From contig NZ_JAJEWP010000006.1 in assembly GCF_020687825.1 (NCBI RefSeq), positions 124,001 to 188,000 of the forward strand: DNA of 64,000 bases, read 5' to 3'. Both the position numbers and the translations under genes were made by a program. The notes under the pieces were generated by a model. That model searched no databases. It was not told where the DNA came from and saw only the letters and a list, made by a program, of their open reading frames with translations. Positions 18,080 through 28,477 of this stretch are shown piece after piece. Each line of letters begins with the position of its first letter. Position 1 is the stretch's first letter. The stretch is from Fluctibacter halophilus (GTDB lineage: Bacteria; Pseudomonadota; Gammaproteobacteria; Enterobacterales; Alteromonadaceae).

Positions 18080-19633
18080 TTAGCGACCACGCAAATAAGT
18101 GGCAGCCAAGGCTACCACCGGTGCAGCGGTTGGCTTGCCATGCTGCCAGTCACCTTTCTCTACACCACTACCGGCGATGTCGACATGGGTATAGGCCAGC
18201 GGATTGGCGTTGTGTTGATTGTGCCGATCCAGACCGGACGCGATGGCCAGAAAGGCCATCGGGAATTGGTGGCCACGGGGCGTGCTCACTGAAGGTGCAT
18301 TGTTGGACGACAACACATCATCCGCTTTGCTGCGAGGGCGAATAAAGTCAAAGTCTTCGCGCCGTGACAGCGATTGTTCAGCCGGGTCGCCCCACACCTC
18401 TCCGGCAGCAATGATCCGCGGTGCAACCTGCTGCTGTTTGGCGGCGCCGTTTTCAACCAACGCGGTGTACGGGCCAAAGGCAATCGCAGCATGACCCGTC
18501 AGGGTCGCTACCGAAAACAATTCCGGCGCCTGTGCGCTGACGGCCTCCTCGCGCAGGTGGGACAGAATGTCGGCTAACACCATACGCCCTTCCGCATCGG
18601 TATTACCGACCCGTACACGCACCCCTGCATGACTGGTAATGATTTCATCCGGCACAAACGCATCGGCACCGATACTGTTGCGCACGGCGCCCAGTTCAGC
18701 CACCACTTTAAGACCTTTGGGTTTGCACTGTTCTACCACTTTCATGAAGCCAGCGACGGCGGCAGCGCCGCCTTTATCGCGACTCATACCGGCCATGTGG
18801 CCGCCCACTTTAAGATCCGCGCCACCGGTATCAAAGGTGATCCCTTTACCGGCCAGATACAGGGTTTTGTCGACCGCTCCCTCGGGAGTATATTCCAAAC
18901 GGATCACTCTCGGCTGGTGACGCTCAACGGCCACAGACGCGCGAGCCACTGCGTGTAACAGCGGGTACTCATTGCATAACCGGGCATCATCTTCGATCAC
19001 TGACACCGCAACGCTGCCGTCGGTGAAGTGCTCCTGGCAATAGCTGGCGAAGCCGGGAGGCGCCATGCGCTCAGGTTCGGTGCCACACAAGTCCCGCGCA
19101 ACCCGACGGCCAGCTTCCAATGCACTCAACCAGGCGGTATCAACCTCTGTTTGGGCCAGCAGGCCAATCGCCTCAACCGGTTCTACTGCGTCTTCACCCA
19201 GCGACTGGCGGGCTTCAAGCGGCTGCCACAATGCCTGACAAGCACCCAGGTAGGCGACTTCCAGGGCATGTTCAAAGGCGACCGAGGGGGCAGTGACATT
19301 CACCACCACCAAGGGTTTGATACTGCCCGCCTGCGCAGCGAGTTGCATGCCGTCCCGTGCCGCATCATACACCCGACGCACATCGTCATAATCCCGATGC
19401 AACGGACCCGTCGGCGCAACAATCATACGAGAGCCAGGCAACGCCGTTGCGGTGATCATCAGCGCTTGCTGACCGAGGCGCTGATCGACTTTGGCATGGG
19501 CACTGAGCAAATCATTCAGTGGTGCCGGAGCAGCCTGAATGTCTGGATCAGTGATCAGCAGAATGCTGTCCCATTGTGAGGTTTTCAGTGCTGCAGAAAG
19601 ATCCGCTACATGGTGCGCGCGTGGAAAAGCCAT
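18080..19633 (-). CDS. M17 leucyl aminopeptidase family protein
   Basis: 517-residue cytosolic dizinc aminopeptidase. Family motifs: KGITFDTGG (metal Lys and Asp), SRDKGGAAAV, and the signature NTDAEGRMVL, which supplies the metal Asp/Glu and catalytic Arg. The N-terminal domain is divergent, as in most M17 enzymes. It releases N-terminal residues from short peptides, feeding amino-acid catabolism. AGGA lies 6 bases before the ATG. First gene of the leftward set with the MFS and DUF1653 genes. Confidence 0.9.
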   Translation of the reverse strand: MAFPRAHHVADLSAALKTSQWDSILLITDPDIQAAPAPLNDLLSAHAKVDQRLGQQALMITATALPGSRMIVAPTGPLHRDYDDVRRVYDAARDGMQLAAQAGSIKPLVVVNVTAPSVAFEHALEVAYLGACQALWQPLEARQSLGEDAVEPVEAIGLLAQTEVDTAWLSALEAGRRVARDLCGTEPERMAPPGFASYCQEHFTDGSVAVSVIEDDARLCNEYPLLHAVARASVAVERHQPRVIRLEYTPEGAVDKTLYLAGKGITFDTGGADLKVGGHMAGMSRDKGGAAAVAGFMKVVEQCKPKGLKVVAELGAVRNSIGADAFVPDEIITSHAGVRVRVGNTDAEGRMVLADILSHLREEAVSAQAPELFSVATLTGHAAIAFGPYTALVENGAAKQQQVAPRIIAAGEVWGDPAEQSLSRREDFDFIRPRSKADDVLSSNNAPSVSTPRGHQFPMAFLAIASGLDRHNQHNANPLAYTHVDIAGSGVEKGDWQHGKPTAAPVVALAATYLRGR

Positions 19634-19662
19634 AATTGTCCTGTTGGTAAATTACTGAAGGC

Positions 19663-20751
19663 CTATTTTGCCTGTCCTTGACCATCCTGCTCAACCTTCT
19701 CGAACACAAAACTCAGTTGTTCGGTGTCAGTCTTTGTTGGCAGGGCAACGTGCAGGCCGACCAGACGCACGCCACGGCCTTTGGCCCGTGCCCAGGCTGT
19801 TTCCAGCAAGGTGTAGAAATAGTCAGGATCCCAGTCACTAAGCCGGTGTTCAACCGTGGTTTGCTGAAAGTCGCTGAACTTCAGCTTCACGCCCTGACTG
19901 GCTATTCGACAATGGGGATCTTTAGCCCGCAGGCGCTGGATGAGTTTCGGCAGCAGCGCCGCTATCATTTGTTTGCAGCCATCCAGATCGTCTAGATCAT
20001 CGGGCACCGTGCGCTCAACACCGATGGATTTGCGTTCCCGGGACAAGGTCAGACCCCGCTCATCGATACCGTGACTGCGTGACCAGATCACCGGACCAAA
20101 CTTACCAAACTGCTTCACCAGGTGTTCTAACGGATACCCACGCACATCCGCACAGGTGTAGAGGCCCAGATGGTGGAGCTTCTCCACCGTGACTTTTCCA
20201 ACCCCCGGGATCTTTCCCAGCGGCAGGTGTTTAACAAACTCGTCCAACTTATCCGGAGTGATCACACACAACCCATCAGGTTTGTTTTCGTCGCTGGCGA
20301 CCTTTGCCACAAATTTGCACGGCGCCACACCGGCTGATGCCGTCAGACCGGTTTCCTGGTGAATGGCGCGGCGGATATCCTCGGCAATCAGGGTGGCGCT
20401 GCCACCAAACAGGGTCACGTCGGAAACATCAAGGTAGGCTTCGTCCAGCGACAACGGCTCAATCTTATCCGTATAGCGTTCGAAAATGGCGCGGATCTGC
20501 TTTGACACCTGCACATAAACGTCCATGCGCCCGGGGATCAGCAATAGATCCGGGCACAGTTTCAATGCCAGGCCACTGGCCATCGCCGAACGCACACCAA
20601 ACTGGCGGGCAAGATAGTTGCAGGTCGAAATAACGCCGCGGCGATCGGCACTACCGCCCACGGCAATGGGTTTATCGCGCAGTGCAGGATTATCGCGCAT
20701 CTCTATCGCCGCATAGAAACAATCCATGTCAATGTGGATGATTTTTCGCAC
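19663..20751 (-). CDS. dinB: DNA polymerase IV (Y-family translesion polymerase)
   Basis: About 362 residues from the GTG at 20751 (protein beginning MRKIIHIDMDCFYAAIE, as in E. coli DinB); a TTG at 20757 is in frame but extends beyond the family N-terminus. Catalytic residues are in HIDMDCFYAA and PLSLDEAYLDV; the helix-hairpin-helix LGKIPGVGKV and the little-finger region QGVKLKFSDFQQTT follow. It performs error-prone bypass synthesis. A perfect LexA box lies 14 bases upstream, so SOS induction is strongly indicated. The extreme C-terminus lacks an obvious QLSLF clamp motif but has EQLSFVF, a plausible beta-clamp-binding variant. Confidence 0.96.
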   Translation of the reverse strand: MRKIIHIDMDCFYAAIEMRDNPALRDKPIAVGGSADRRGVISTCNYLARQFGVRSAMASGLALKLCPDLLLIPGRMDVYVQVSKQIRAIFERYTDKIEPLSLDEAYLDVSDVTLFGGSATLIAEDIRRAIHQETGLTASAGVAPCKFVAKVASDENKPDGLCVITPDKLDEFVKHLPLGKIPGVGKVTVEKLHHLGLYTCADVRGYPLEHLVKQFGKFGPVIWSRSHGIDERGLTLSRERKSIGVERTVPDDLDDLDGCKQMIAALLPKLIQRLRAKDPHCRIASQGVKLKFSDFQQTTVEHRLSDWDPDYFYTLLETAWARAKGRGVRLVGLHVALPTKTDTEQLSFVFEKVEQDGQGQAK

Positions 20752-20764
20752 CGTCAATTAACCA

Positions 20765-20780
20765 CTGTACTTTAATACAG
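20765..20780. promoter_or_regulatory. LexA (SOS) box upstream of dinB
   Basis: CTGTactttaatACAG matches the CTGT-N8-ACAG consensus of gammaproteobacterial LexA exactly and lies directly upstream of the dinB start. LexA repression of dinB is well known in the family. Confidence 0.9.
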
Positions 20781-20810
20781 TGCTATTGTGCGGGTATCGC
20801 GATAAATTGC

Positions 20811-20837
20811 AATAAAAAACGCCGCTTGATGCGGCGC
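20811..20837 (-). terminator. Rho-independent terminator after nqrM
   Basis: Read leftward, CGCCGC - ATCAA - GCGGCG is followed by a run of T (A-run 20815-20819 on the given strand). It ends the leftward apbE-nqrM transcription just before the LexA box and dinB. Confidence 0.85.
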
Positions 20838-20860
20838 TTTATAGGGATGTGACAGGAACG

Positions 20861-21094
20861 TCAGATGATTTGATTTTGTTTCCACTCTTCGAGCTTTTTG
20901 TCTCGAAGGGCTTCTTTTTCCATCCGGGCTTTCTTGCGATCACAAGGCTCAGGGCAATCGCAGGCCTTTTCAATACCCAGCGCACCCAAGCCGCCGCAGC
21001 TGCCGGAAATGGTCTTGCGTTGTACCAGATAGCCCACTGCCATCGCGGTGACAACGATCAGAAAAAATACAAAAGCCAGAAAAAAAGTGCTCAC
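20861..21094 (-). CDS. nqrM: Nqr assembly factor NqrM (DUF539)
   Basis: 77 residues: one N-terminal membrane helix (about 4-24) and a cysteine-rich segment (SCGGLGALGIEKACDCPEPCDRKK) characteristic of NqrM. The family is required for maturation of the Na+-translocating NADH:quinone reductase, probably by delivering iron for the NqrD/NqrE cluster. Placed 11 bases after apbE at the end of the nqr gene group, as in Vibrio and Shewanella. Firm identification from the cysteine pattern and context. Confidence 0.93.
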   Translation of the reverse strand: MSTFFLAFVFFLIVVTAMAVGYLVQRKTISGSCGGLGALGIEKACDCPEPCDRKKARMEKEALRDKKLEEWKQNQII

Positions 21095-21105
21095 GGTGAA
21101 TCCTG

Positions 21106-22137
21106 TTACAGCTGGTAAGTTTTAACGTTTTGTTCAAAAGCGGGACTAGTATACTCGAAAAATCCATCGGATTCGCGGCTAATCAACAATACTGCCAAGT
21201 GCTCTTTTTCCGCCAGCGCAATGGCCGCTTCTTTGCCCATCACGTTCAGTGCCGTGGCCAGGCCATCAGCGGTCATTGAAGAGGGATGCACCACCGTTAC
21301 CGCAACCAGATTGTGCTCAATCGGGTAGCCTGTGCGGGGGTCAATCAGATGTGAATAGCGCTTGCCATCCTCTTCATAATAATTGCGGTAATCACCCGAG
21401 GTCGCAATGGCATTGTTTCCAATCGAGATCAGACGCTGAACAAGCCGTTGTTCAGAGACCGGTTTCTCCACTGCGATTCGCCACGGCTCATCATTGGCCT
21501 TGTGACCTGCCACACGCATTTCGCCGCCAATTTCGACCAGGTAATTTGTGATCCCACGCTGTTCAATCAGGTCGGCCACCACGTCAACCCCATACCCTTT
21601 GGCAATGGTCGACAAATCGACGTACAAATCGGTATGGGTCTTTTGCGCGGTGGTATCACCTAACAGGAGCTTATCCAAACCCGTTTGCCCTTTTACCTGT
21701 GCAATCAACGCAGCATCAGGCACAGTGACCGGACGCGCTTTAGGGCCAAATCCCCACAGGTTGACCAAGGGACCCACCGTCACGTCAAGCACACCGCCGC
21801 TCAGTTCACCGAGTCGCTTGGCTTCGCGCATCACCTGCAGGGTCTGTGCAGACAGTGGAAATGGCTCAACACTGTTCCATTGGTTGAAACGCGACAATTC
21901 CGAATCTGCTATGTACGTCGACATTAACTGGTTAACGTTAACCAGCAGTGCGTCGATATCCGCCTGCAACGCGCTACCGTCGACTTTGTCTGCCGTCACC
22001 ACTTTGACATTGTACGTGGTGCCCATGGTATGGCCCTGCAAATGCAGGCTGTGTAACGCCGTCATTTTCTGGAGGATCATCATCATCACAATGAACACCA
22101 CCAAGCCCATGACGGCCGCTTTTAATTTCAACATCAT
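21106..22137 (-). CDS. apbE: FAD:protein FMN transferase
   Basis: About 343 residues from the ATG pair at 22134-22137; the frame is open further upstream, but that part crosses the nqrF terminator and is not conserved. An N-terminal hydrophobic segment (about 5-24) exports or anchors it in the periplasm. Family motifs: HTMGTTYNVKV, DLSTIAKGYGVD, GGEMRVAG and the Mg-binding TADGLATALNVMG. It attaches FMN through a phosphoester to the Thr of S(G/A)AT motifs; both NqrB and NqrC encoded upstream carry SGAT. A terminator between nqrF and apbE suggests partly separate expression. Confidence 0.94.
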   Translation of the reverse strand: MMLKLKAAVMGLVVFIVMMMILQKMTALHSLHLQGHTMGTTYNVKVVTADKVDGSALQADIDALLVNVNQLMSTYIADSELSRFNQWNSVEPFPLSAQTLQVMREAKRLGELSGGVLDVTVGPLVNLWGFGPKARPVTVPDAALIAQVKGQTGLDKLLLGDTTAQKTHTDLYVDLSTIAKGYGVDVVADLIEQRGITNYLVEIGGEMRVAGHKANDEPWRIAVEKPVSEQRLVQRLISIGNNAIATSGDYRNYYEEDGKRYSHLIDPRTGYPIEHNLVAVTVVHPSSMTADGLATALNVMGKEAAIALAEKEHLAVLLISRESDGFFEYTSPAFEQNVKTYQL

Positions 22138-22180
22138 TGTTCCAATACAGGTGACACCACTGTGGTGCCTTTGACCTAAT

Positions 22181-22203
22181 AAAAAAGGGGCAAACTGCCC
22201 CTT
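22181..22203 (-). terminator. Rho-independent terminator after nqrF
   Basis: Read leftward, AAGGGGCA - GTT - TGCCCCTT followed by TTTT (A-run at 22181-22186 on the given strand). It sits between nqrF and apbE and probably attenuates readthrough into apbE-nqrM. Confidence 0.85.
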
Positions 22204-22255
22204 CCTTTGTATTTTGCGGGGTCTGCAAATGCAGCCCCTCATCCTGCATCAATGA

Positions 22256-23488
22256 CTAGCCGCCAAAGTCATCCAACAGGATGTTTTCATCTTCAACGCC
22301 CAAATCCTTGAGCATGTTGATAACGGCAGCGTTCATCATCGGTGGCCCACACATGTAGAACTCACAATCTTCAGGCGCAGGGTGATCCTTCAGGTAGTTT
22401 TCCAGCAACACCTGGTGGATGAAGCCTGTGTGACCTTCCCAGTTGTCTTCCGGTTGCGGATCAGACAAGGCCACGTGCCACTCAAAGTTGTCGTTTTCTT
22501 TGGCCAGCATGTCGAAATCTTCTACATAGAACATTTCGCGCAATGAACGGGCACCGTACCAGAAGGTGATCTTACGATCCGTTTTGATACGACGCAGCTG
22601 GTCGAAAATGTGCGAACGCATCGGCGCCATACCTGCACCACCGCCGACGAATACCATTTCGGCGTCGGTTTCTTTGGCGAAGAACTCACCAAAGGGTCCG
22701 GAGATGGTCGCTTTGTCACCTTCCTTCAGGCTCCAGATATAGGAAGACATTTTACCGGCCGGCAGGCTCAGGTTGTTGGGCGGCGGCGTTGCGATCCGCA
22801 CGTTCAACATGATGATGCCTTCTTCTTCCGGATAGTTAGCCATCGAATAAGCACGGATGGTTTCGTCGTCGACTTTTGACTCAATGTCAAAGAAGCCAAA
22901 GCGTTCCCAATCGCCGCGATATTCTTCTGGAATGTCGAAGTCTTTGTATTTGACGTGATGAGGTGGCGCCTCAATCTGAATGTAGCCACCGGCACGGAAA
23001 GGTACACTCTCACCGTTAGGGATTTTCAGCTTCAGTTCTTTAATGAACGTTGCTTTGTTGTCATTAGAAATGACTTCACAATCCCATTTACGGATACCGA
23101 ACACTTCTTCCGGCAGTTCAATGTCCATGTCTTGCTTAACCGCAACCTGACAGGACAAACGGCAGCCTTCACGAGCTTCACGCTTGGTGATGTGGTCCAG
23201 CTCAGTTGGCAGGATTTCACCGCCACCGGATTTAATGTCAACACGACACTGGCCACATGAGCCACCGCCACCACAGGCGGAAGAGACAAAAATACCACTG
23301 TCGGCCAATGCGCCCAACAGCTTGCCACCCGGTGAAGCAGTAATTGCCTTGTCTGGATCACCGTTGATGGTAATGGTTACGTCACCTGAGGGCACCAGCT
23401 TGGATTTGGCGAACATGATAATGAACACCAACGCCAATACGATGGCGATAAACATGCCTACACCCAGGTAAATTTCTACTTGATTCAT
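22256..23488 (-). CDS. nqrF: Na+-translocating NADH:quinone reductase subunit F
   Basis: 410 residues: N-terminal membrane helix (about 6-27), a 2Fe-2S ferredoxin domain with [12 protein letters not shown] and a fourth Cys in CRLSC (about residues 70-112), and a FAD/NADH reductase domain with [22 protein letters not shown] and a C-terminal [13 protein letters not shown]. It is the NADH entry point of the complex: NADH to FAD to 2Fe-2S. Last of six co-directional nqr genes. Confidence 0.98.
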   Translation of the reverse strand: MNQVEIYLGVGMFIAIVLALVFIIMFAKSKLVPSGDVTITINGDPDKAITASPGGKLLGALADSGIFVSSACGGGGSCGQCRVDIKSGGGEILPTELDHITKREAREGCRLSCQVAVKQDMDIELPEEVFGIRKWDCEVISNDNKATFIKELKLKIPNGESVPFRAGGYIQIEAPPHHVKYKDFDIPEEYRGDWERFGFFDIESKVDDETIRAYSMANYPEEEGIIMLNVRIATPPPNNLSLPAGKMSSYIWSLKEGDKATISGPFGEFFAKETDAEMVFVGGGAGMAPMRSHIFDQLRRIKTDRKITFWYGARSLREMFYVEDFDMLAKENDNFEWHVALSDPQPEDNWEGHTGFIHQVLLENYLKDHPAPEDCEFYMCGPPMMNAAVINMLKDLGVEDENILLDDFGG

Positions 23489-23513
23489 CGTTAAAACTCC
23501 TCAGTGTCGCTGT

Positions 23514-24122
23514 TTACAGGGCTACGCCGGTGAACGACTGGAAACCCAGCGCCATCAGGCCTGCAATCATGAAGACCGATCCCAGACCACGAATGCCTTC
23601 AGGCATATCTGCGTACTTCAGCTTCTCACGCACGGCTGCCAGCAGGGTAATGGCAATCGCCCAGCCCAGGCCACTGCCCACGCCGTACACGATGCTCTCT
23701 GTGAAGTTATATTCACGCTGAACCGCGAATGCGACACCACCGAAAATGGCGCAGTTAACCGTGATCAATGGCAGGAAAATCCCCAATGCGTTGTACAACG
23801 CCGGGAAAAACTTATCCAGACTCATTTCCAGGATCTGTACCAGAGCGGCGATAACACCGATGAAGGTCAGGAAGTTCAGGAAGCTCAGGTCAGCATCCGG
23901 AAAGCCTGCCCATGCCAATGCACCGGGCGCCAGAATGTTAACGTAAATCACCTGGTTAACCGGTACTGAGATACCCAGCACCACAACCACTGCGACACCA
24001 AGGCCCATGGCGGTTTTTACTTTCTTTGACACTGCCAGGAATGTACACATCCCGAGGAACAGTGACAGGGCCATGTTCTCGATGAAAATCGAGCGAACAA
24101 ACAAACTCAGATAATGTTCCAT
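23514..24122 (-). CDS. nqrE: Na+-translocating NADH:quinone reductase subunit E
   Basis: 202 residues from the ATG at 24122, matching the usual length; the GTG one codon earlier is less likely. Six membrane helices. [10 protein letters not shown] and TVNCAIFGG supply the Cys residues that, with the NqrD pair, hold an intramembrane iron centre. AAGGAG lies about 6 bases upstream, inside the end of nqrD, implying coupling. Confidence 0.97.
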   Translation of the reverse strand: MEHYLSLFVRSIFIENMALSLFLGMCTFLAVSKKVKTAMGLGVAVVVVLGISVPVNQVIYVNILAPGALAWAGFPDADLSFLNFLTFIGVIAALVQILEMSLDKFFPALYNALGIFLPLITVNCAIFGGVAFAVQREYNFTESIVYGVGSGLGWAIAITLLAAVREKLKYADMPEGIRGLGSVFMIAGLMALGFQSFTGVAL

Positions 24123-24125
24123 CAC

Positions 24126-24758
24126 TTACTCCTTGGGCTCAACCTGGGCAGGGCGAATCGTACGGATAAACCAGATCATACCGCCAATCAGGAAGAATGA
24201 ACTGAACGGCAAAATCAACAAGCCGTTACCTTGATACCAGCCACCGTTTTGGATCAACGGCAGGATTTCAAAGCCCAGGATGGTGCCGAAGCCCGCCAGT
24301 TCTTTGATCGTACCGATCACAATCAGGATGAAGGAATAACCCAGACCATTACCAATGCCGTCCAGGAAGCTCATCAGCGGTGGACTCTTCATCGCATACG
24401 CTTCTGCACGTCCCATCACGATACAGTTAGTGATGATCAAGCCAACGAACACCGACAGCTCCTTGGCAATCTGATAGGAGTAGGCCTGCAGGATCTGGTC
24501 TACAACGATTACCAGTGACGCAATGATGGTCATCTGAATGATGATCCGCACACTCGAAGGAATGTGATTACGGATCAGCGAGATAAACAGGTTGGAGAAA
24601 GCCACAACCGAGGTCAATGCCAGAGACATTACCAGCGCCGTTTCCAACTTGGTGGTGATTGCCAGCGCTGAACAGATGCCCAGAACCTGTAATGCAATCG
24701 GGTTGTTGTCCAGGACAGGCCCGAACAATACCTTTTTCATTTCTTTTGTATCAGCCAT
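24126..24758 (-). CDS. nqrD: Na+-translocating NADH:quinone reductase subunit D
   Basis: 210 residues, six membrane helices, homologous to NqrE in inverted topology. [10 protein letters not shown] and [12 protein letters not shown] contain the two Cys residues of the NqrD/E intramembrane centre. Located between nqrC and nqrE with 14 and 3 base gaps. Confidence 0.97.
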   Translation of the reverse strand: MADTKEMKKVLFGPVLDNNPIALQVLGICSALAITTKLETALVMSLALTSVVAFSNLFISLIRNHIPSSVRIIIQMTIIASLVIVVDQILQAYSYQIAKELSVFVGLIITNCIVMGRAEAYAMKSPPLMSFLDGIGNGLGYSFILIVIGTIKELAGFGTILGFEILPLIQNGGWYQGNGLLILPFSSFFLIGGMIWFIRTIRPAQVEPKE

Positions 24759-24772
24759 TGTTCAATACCTCT

Positions 24773-25531
24773 CTAGGATTTCCAGCTCTGGCGCTTCAGG
24801 AAAGTGCCATAACCGTTTTCACCCACCCAGTAGCTCAGGGTGTTTTGCACACCATTACTGGTCAGGGTTGCACCTGACAGGGCATCAACGGAATATGGGT
24901 TATCGGCGGCAGCGTTTTTCTTCACCTGAATGGCAACGTCACCATCCTTGTAAAGTTTCTTGCCGTCCCACTTCGCTTTCCAACTGGGGTTTTGAACTTC
25001 ACCGCCCAATCCGGGGGTTTCTTTGTGCTTGTAGTACACCAACTCACGGGTGGTATTGCCGTCAGCATCTACCGCCAGGAAGCCGTACATCAGATCCCAC
25101 AATCCACTGCCGTGCACCGGCAACACAATGCGACTGACCGCGCCACTTGGGTCTTTGACCAGATACACACTGGCGACGTCAGGACGGGTCTGGAAGCCCA
25201 CGTTGGAGTTCTCTACGCGGCTGCTGTACTCGGGCATTTTCGCCGCTTTGTACATGTCATAGCCTTCATAGGGAGCGTCCACGAACTGACCTGTATTGAG
25301 GTCGACGAAACGCTCTTCAACCAACGCATCGTAGGTTTCCATGATTTTGCCGTTAGCTTGCTCAAGCAGGCCAGCGGCTTCGAGAATATTGGTTTGCTTG
25401 TCCAATGCTGCATTGGTCTGTTGCAACGAACGCAGACCGACCGCGGCACCCGATACAACAATGGAGCACACCAAACACACTGCCAGCACGATGCCGACGG
25501 TTTTTCCTAAGGTTTCCTTCTTAGCCGACAC
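24773..25531 (-). CDS. nqrC: Na+-translocating NADH:quinone reductase subunit C
   Basis: About 252 residues. The start is the GTG at 25531, 11 bases inside the end of nqrB, supported by GGAGGG seven to eight bases upstream and by the family N-terminus; longer starts in frame run backwards through nqrB. One N-terminal membrane helix, then a periplasmic FMN-binding domain. [10 protein letters not shown] near the C-terminus carries the Thr that ApbE flavinylates. Confidence 0.97.
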   Translation of the reverse strand: MSAKKETLGKTVGIVLAVCLVCSIVVSGAAVGLRSLQQTNAALDKQTNILEAAGLLEQANGKIMETYDALVEERFVDLNTGQFVDAPYEGYDMYKAAKMPEYSSRVENSNVGFQTRPDVASVYLVKDPSGAVSRIVLPVHGSGLWDLMYGFLAVDADGNTTRELVYYKHKETPGLGGEVQNPSWKAKWDGKKLYKDGDVAIQVKKNAAADNPYSVDALSGATLTSNGVQNTLSYWVGENGYGTFLKRQSWKS

Positions 25532-26732
25532 GTGCAACCCTCCGCTTGATGTTACTTTGTGCAACGAAATAGTCGAATAGTGGCGCCCACAGGTTGGCAA
25601 ACAGAATGGCCAACATCATTCCTTCAGGGAATGCAGGGTTAAGTACACGGATCATTACGGTCATGAAACCGATCAGGATACCGTATGCCCACTTGCCTTG
25701 GTTGGTAAAGGACGCCGACACCGGATCGGTCGCCATAAAGAACATACCAAAAGCAAAGCCACCCAATACCACGTGCCAGTACCACGGCATGGCAAACATG
25801 GGGTTGGTGTCGCTACCGATCATATTCAGCAAAGTGCTGAAGAACATGGCACCGAGCAATACACCCAGCACGATGCGCCATGAGGCGATGCGCAGGTAAA
25901 TAATCGCCAGGCCACCAATCATCAGCATCAGGGTGGAGACTTCACCCATGGAGCCTTGAATGTTGCCGTAGAAAGCGTCCCACCACTGGGCGTTGATGCT
26001 CCAGTCGGTGAATTCACCGGCCGCGGCTTTACCCAACCATGTTGCACCCGAGAAACCGTCGGCAGCCGTCCAGATCGCATCACCGGAGATTTGTGCCGGA
26101 TAAGCAAAGTACAGGAACGCACGACCAGACAAGGCGGGGTTCAGGAAGTTACGGCCAGTACCGCCAAACACTTCTTTGGCGATAACGACACCGAAGGTAA
26201 TACCCAATGCGACCTGCCACAGTGGGATGGTAGCGGGCAATGTCAGCGCAAACAGGACCGAGGTAACGAAGAAGCCTTCGTTCACTTCGTGCTTACGCAC
26301 AGAAGCAAACAACACTTCCCAGAAGCCACCGACCACAAAGGTGGTCAGATAAATCGGCAGGAAGAAACAGGCGCCGTAGGCCATCATGCCCAGCCAGGTC
26401 ACACCATCAACACCCAGCTCACCGCCCAGGGCAGTAAACAAGGCCGCCTGCCACATGTCAGGCAAGGTGCCTGCACCGGCGGCAATCGCCATGTGCGCCT
26501 GTGCACCGATATTGTACATGCCGTAGAACATGGCCGGGAATGTTGCCATCCAAACCATGATCATGATGCGTTTCAGATCGATGCTGTCTTTTACGTGGGT
26601 GGTCGATTTGTTGACCTTACCCGGCGTGTAGAAAATGGTCGCGGCTGCTTCATACAGGGCGTACCACTTTTCATACTTACCACCCGGTTCAAAATCGGGT
26701 TCAATTTTCTCTAAAAATGCTTTCAAACCCAT
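25521..26732 (-). CDS. nqrB: Na+-translocating NADH:quinone reductase subunit B
   Basis: 403 residues with about ten membrane helices; the core of the sodium path. GFSGATWLG (about residues 233-241) contains the FMN-binding Thr corresponding to T236 of the Vibrio protein. It is preceded by nqrA with a 3-base gap and overlaps nqrC by 11 bases. Confidence 0.98.
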   Translation of the reverse strand: MGLKAFLEKIEPDFEPGGKYEKWYALYEAAATIFYTPGKVNKSTTHVKDSIDLKRIMIMVWMATFPAMFYGMYNIGAQAHMAIAAGAGTLPDMWQAALFTALGGELGVDGVTWLGMMAYGACFFLPIYLTTFVVGGFWEVLFASVRKHEVNEGFFVTSVLFALTLPATIPLWQVALGITFGVVIAKEVFGGTGRNFLNPALSGRAFLYFAYPAQISGDAIWTAADGFSGATWLGKAAAGEFTDWSINAQWWDAFYGNIQGSMGEVSTLMLMIGGLAIIYLRIASWRIVLGVLLGAMFFSTLLNMIGSDTNPMFAMPWYWHVVLGGFAFGMFFMATDPVSASFTNQGKWAYGILIGFMTVMIRVLNPAFPEGMMLAILFANLWAPLFDYFVAQSNIKRRVARVG

Positions 26733-26735
26733 GAA

Positions 26736-28076
26736 TTAGCCCTCTTTCTCAATCGTGGTCAGACAGTTACGCAAGATTGGGCCGTAATTGTATTTGCCAG
26801 GGCAAACGTACGTACACAACGCCAAATCTTCTTCGTCCAACTCCAGACAACCCAGTGACTGCGCACCGTCGGTGTCACCGGAAATCAAGTCGCGCAACAA
26901 CAAGGTTGGCAAAATGTCCAATGGCATGATCCGCTCATAGTTGCCAATCGGCACCATGGAACGATCGGAGCCGTTGGTGGTGGTGGTCATATTGAACAGA
27001 CGCTTGGGGCTCAGGTGGCCCAGATAGGCACGGGTCACAGAGTGTTTGTCGCCGCCTGGACGCAGCCAGCCGAACAGCTCTTTTTCACGGCCTTCCAGCA
27101 AAGCTGAAATCTGGGTGTGATAGCGTCCCAGATAGCCATGTACGCCATAGGCGTGGCTACCTTGCAACACAGAACCGGATACCACACGCACTTCACCGTC
27201 TTTAAGCTCATTGGCAGTGATTTGCGCAGTATCCGCGCCCATCACCGTGGTCAGCAAACGGGGATTCTTCACCGCCGGGCCGCCCAATGCAACAACACGA
27301 CGGTTGTCGATCTTACCGGTGGTAAACAGGGCACCGATTGCAATCACATCCTGATAGCCAACGTGCCAGACGGTTTTACCCGCGCCAGCGGCATCAATGA
27401 AGTGAATGTGGGTACCCACCAGACCGGCAGGGTGTGGGCCGTCAAATTCGCGAACCTCAACGCTGGCGTCACCGGTGGCAACGTCGCTACCGTAGGCTTT
27501 GGTCACATAGACCGTGCCTTCGGTGAGATTTTTCAGCACCTTCAGACCGCTGATAAAGTCATCTTTACGCGCAGCAATCACAACCGCAGGATCGGCGGCC
27601 AGAGGATTGGTGTCCATGGTGTTGACGAAAATCGAACGGGGAGCACTGCCCAGCGCAGGGATCTTGCTGTAAGGACGGGTACGAATACCGGTCCACAAGC
27701 CAGAATCCACCAACTGCTTCTCAACCGCGTCGCGGTCGATGCTGGTCAGTTGTGCCTGCTCATAAGCGGTAAACGTTTCTTCGTCATCACCCTGTACATC
27801 AATCACAACGGATTGCAGTACACGCTTGGCGCCACGGTTGACTTCAGAGACGGTACCGGCTGCGGGTGCTGTGAATTTAACCCCAGGATTCTTTTTGTCT
27901 TCAAAAAGAACCTGACCTTTTTTCACAGTGTCACCTACCTGAACATACATGGTAGGCCGCATGCCGACGTATTCTTCACCCAAAACTGCCACACGCGTAA
28001 TCGCGGGACCGTCGTGGATTTGCTGTGTTGGCGCACCCTCAATGGGGAGGTCCAAACCTTTCTTGATTTTTATCAT
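26736..28076 (-). CDS. nqrA: Na+-translocating NADH:quinone reductase subunit A
   Basis: About 446 residues from the ATG at 28076, which gives the family N-terminus [14 protein letters not shown]; an in-frame upstream start at 28088 is less likely. Soluble cytoplasmic subunit without cofactor, related to the barrel-sandwich domains of RnfC. The C-terminal [15 protein letters not shown] region is conserved in the family. First gene of nqrABCDEF. No strong Shine-Dalgarno sequence is visible directly upstream, unusual for a highly expressed complex and possibly tied to the structured leader. Confidence 0.98.
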   Translation of the reverse strand: MIKIKKGLDLPIEGAPTQQIHDGPAITRVAVLGEEYVGMRPTMYVQVGDTVKKGQVLFEDKKNPGVKFTAPAAGTVSEVNRGAKRVLQSVVIDVQGDDEETFTAYEQAQLTSIDRDAVEKQLVDSGLWTGIRTRPYSKIPALGSAPRSIFVNTMDTNPLAADPAVVIAARKDDFISGLKVLKNLTEGTVYVTKAYGSDVATGDASVEVREFDGPHPAGLVGTHIHFIDAAGAGKTVWHVGYQDVIAIGALFTTGKIDNRRVVALGGPAVKNPRLLTTVMGADTAQITANELKDGEVRVVSGSVLQGSHAYGVHGYLGRYHTQISALLEGREKELFGWLRPGGDKHSVTRAYLGHLSPKRLFNMTTTTNGSDRSMVPIGNYERIMPLDILPTLLLRDLISGDTDGAQSLGCLELDEEDLALCTYVCPGKYNYGPILRNCLTTIEKEG

Positions 28077-28440
28077 ACGCAATCGCACTACTTTTAAACT
28101 AAAGACAAATCACGATTAGACTCTCAGCCCCACCACCCACAGTGGAAAGCCCAATCGTGATACGGTAAATGCTTTGCCGAGAAAACGACGAAAAGCGAAC
28201 GGCACCTGCACCGTATATCCGGCCACGCCTCCTGTGCTGTACAGGGTAGCAAGCCATCCCAATAAGCGCTAAATAATTCCGCTACGCTTAACTACGGGAT
28301 TTTAGCATTAATCCCCTTGGTTTCGCTATGCCTATTACAGCTAATCACTGATATCACCGGCTTTTTTGCACAAATTATCACCAACACCCCTGCATGAAGC
28401 GTGTTCGATTGCTGACAATTCCATGCTGTCGTCATGCGCC
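28077..28440 (-). promoter_or_regulatory. nqr operon promoter/leader region (about 360 bp without a gene)
   Basis: No convincing coding sequence on either strand. It must contain the nqr promoter (leftward). ATCACGATT (28109-28117) and AATCGTGAT (28153-28161) form a perfect 9-base inverted repeat with a 35-base loop, 33 bases ahead of nqrA. A second short stem, CCTGT/ACAGG, lies near 28235. The first could be an mRNA stem or an operator; nothing here matches a riboswitch that I can name. Confidence 0.45.
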
Positions 28441-28443
28441 AAT

Positions 28444-28470
28444 AAAAAAGCCGTCGAATGACGGCTTTTT
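28444..28470. terminator. bidirectional Rho-independent terminator after fabV
   Basis: AAAAAGCCGTC - GAAT - GACGGCTTTTT. Read leftward it directly follows the fabV stop codon and has a T-run; it also shields the nqr promoter region. Confidence 0.92.
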
Positions 28471-28477
28471 CTTCTGC

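Noticed and set aside
27117-28097. Long open frame (326 codons) opposite nqrA
   Set aside because: It mirrors nqrA, whose protein is clearly conserved; no motif or ribosome site supports the antisense frame. The same holds for the frame at 25956-26714 opposite nqrB.
28077-28440. A known sodium-responsive riboswitch or nqr leader motif
   Set aside because: Only one 9-base stem is clear and no conserved core of a class I know is seen; kept as an unclassified structured region.
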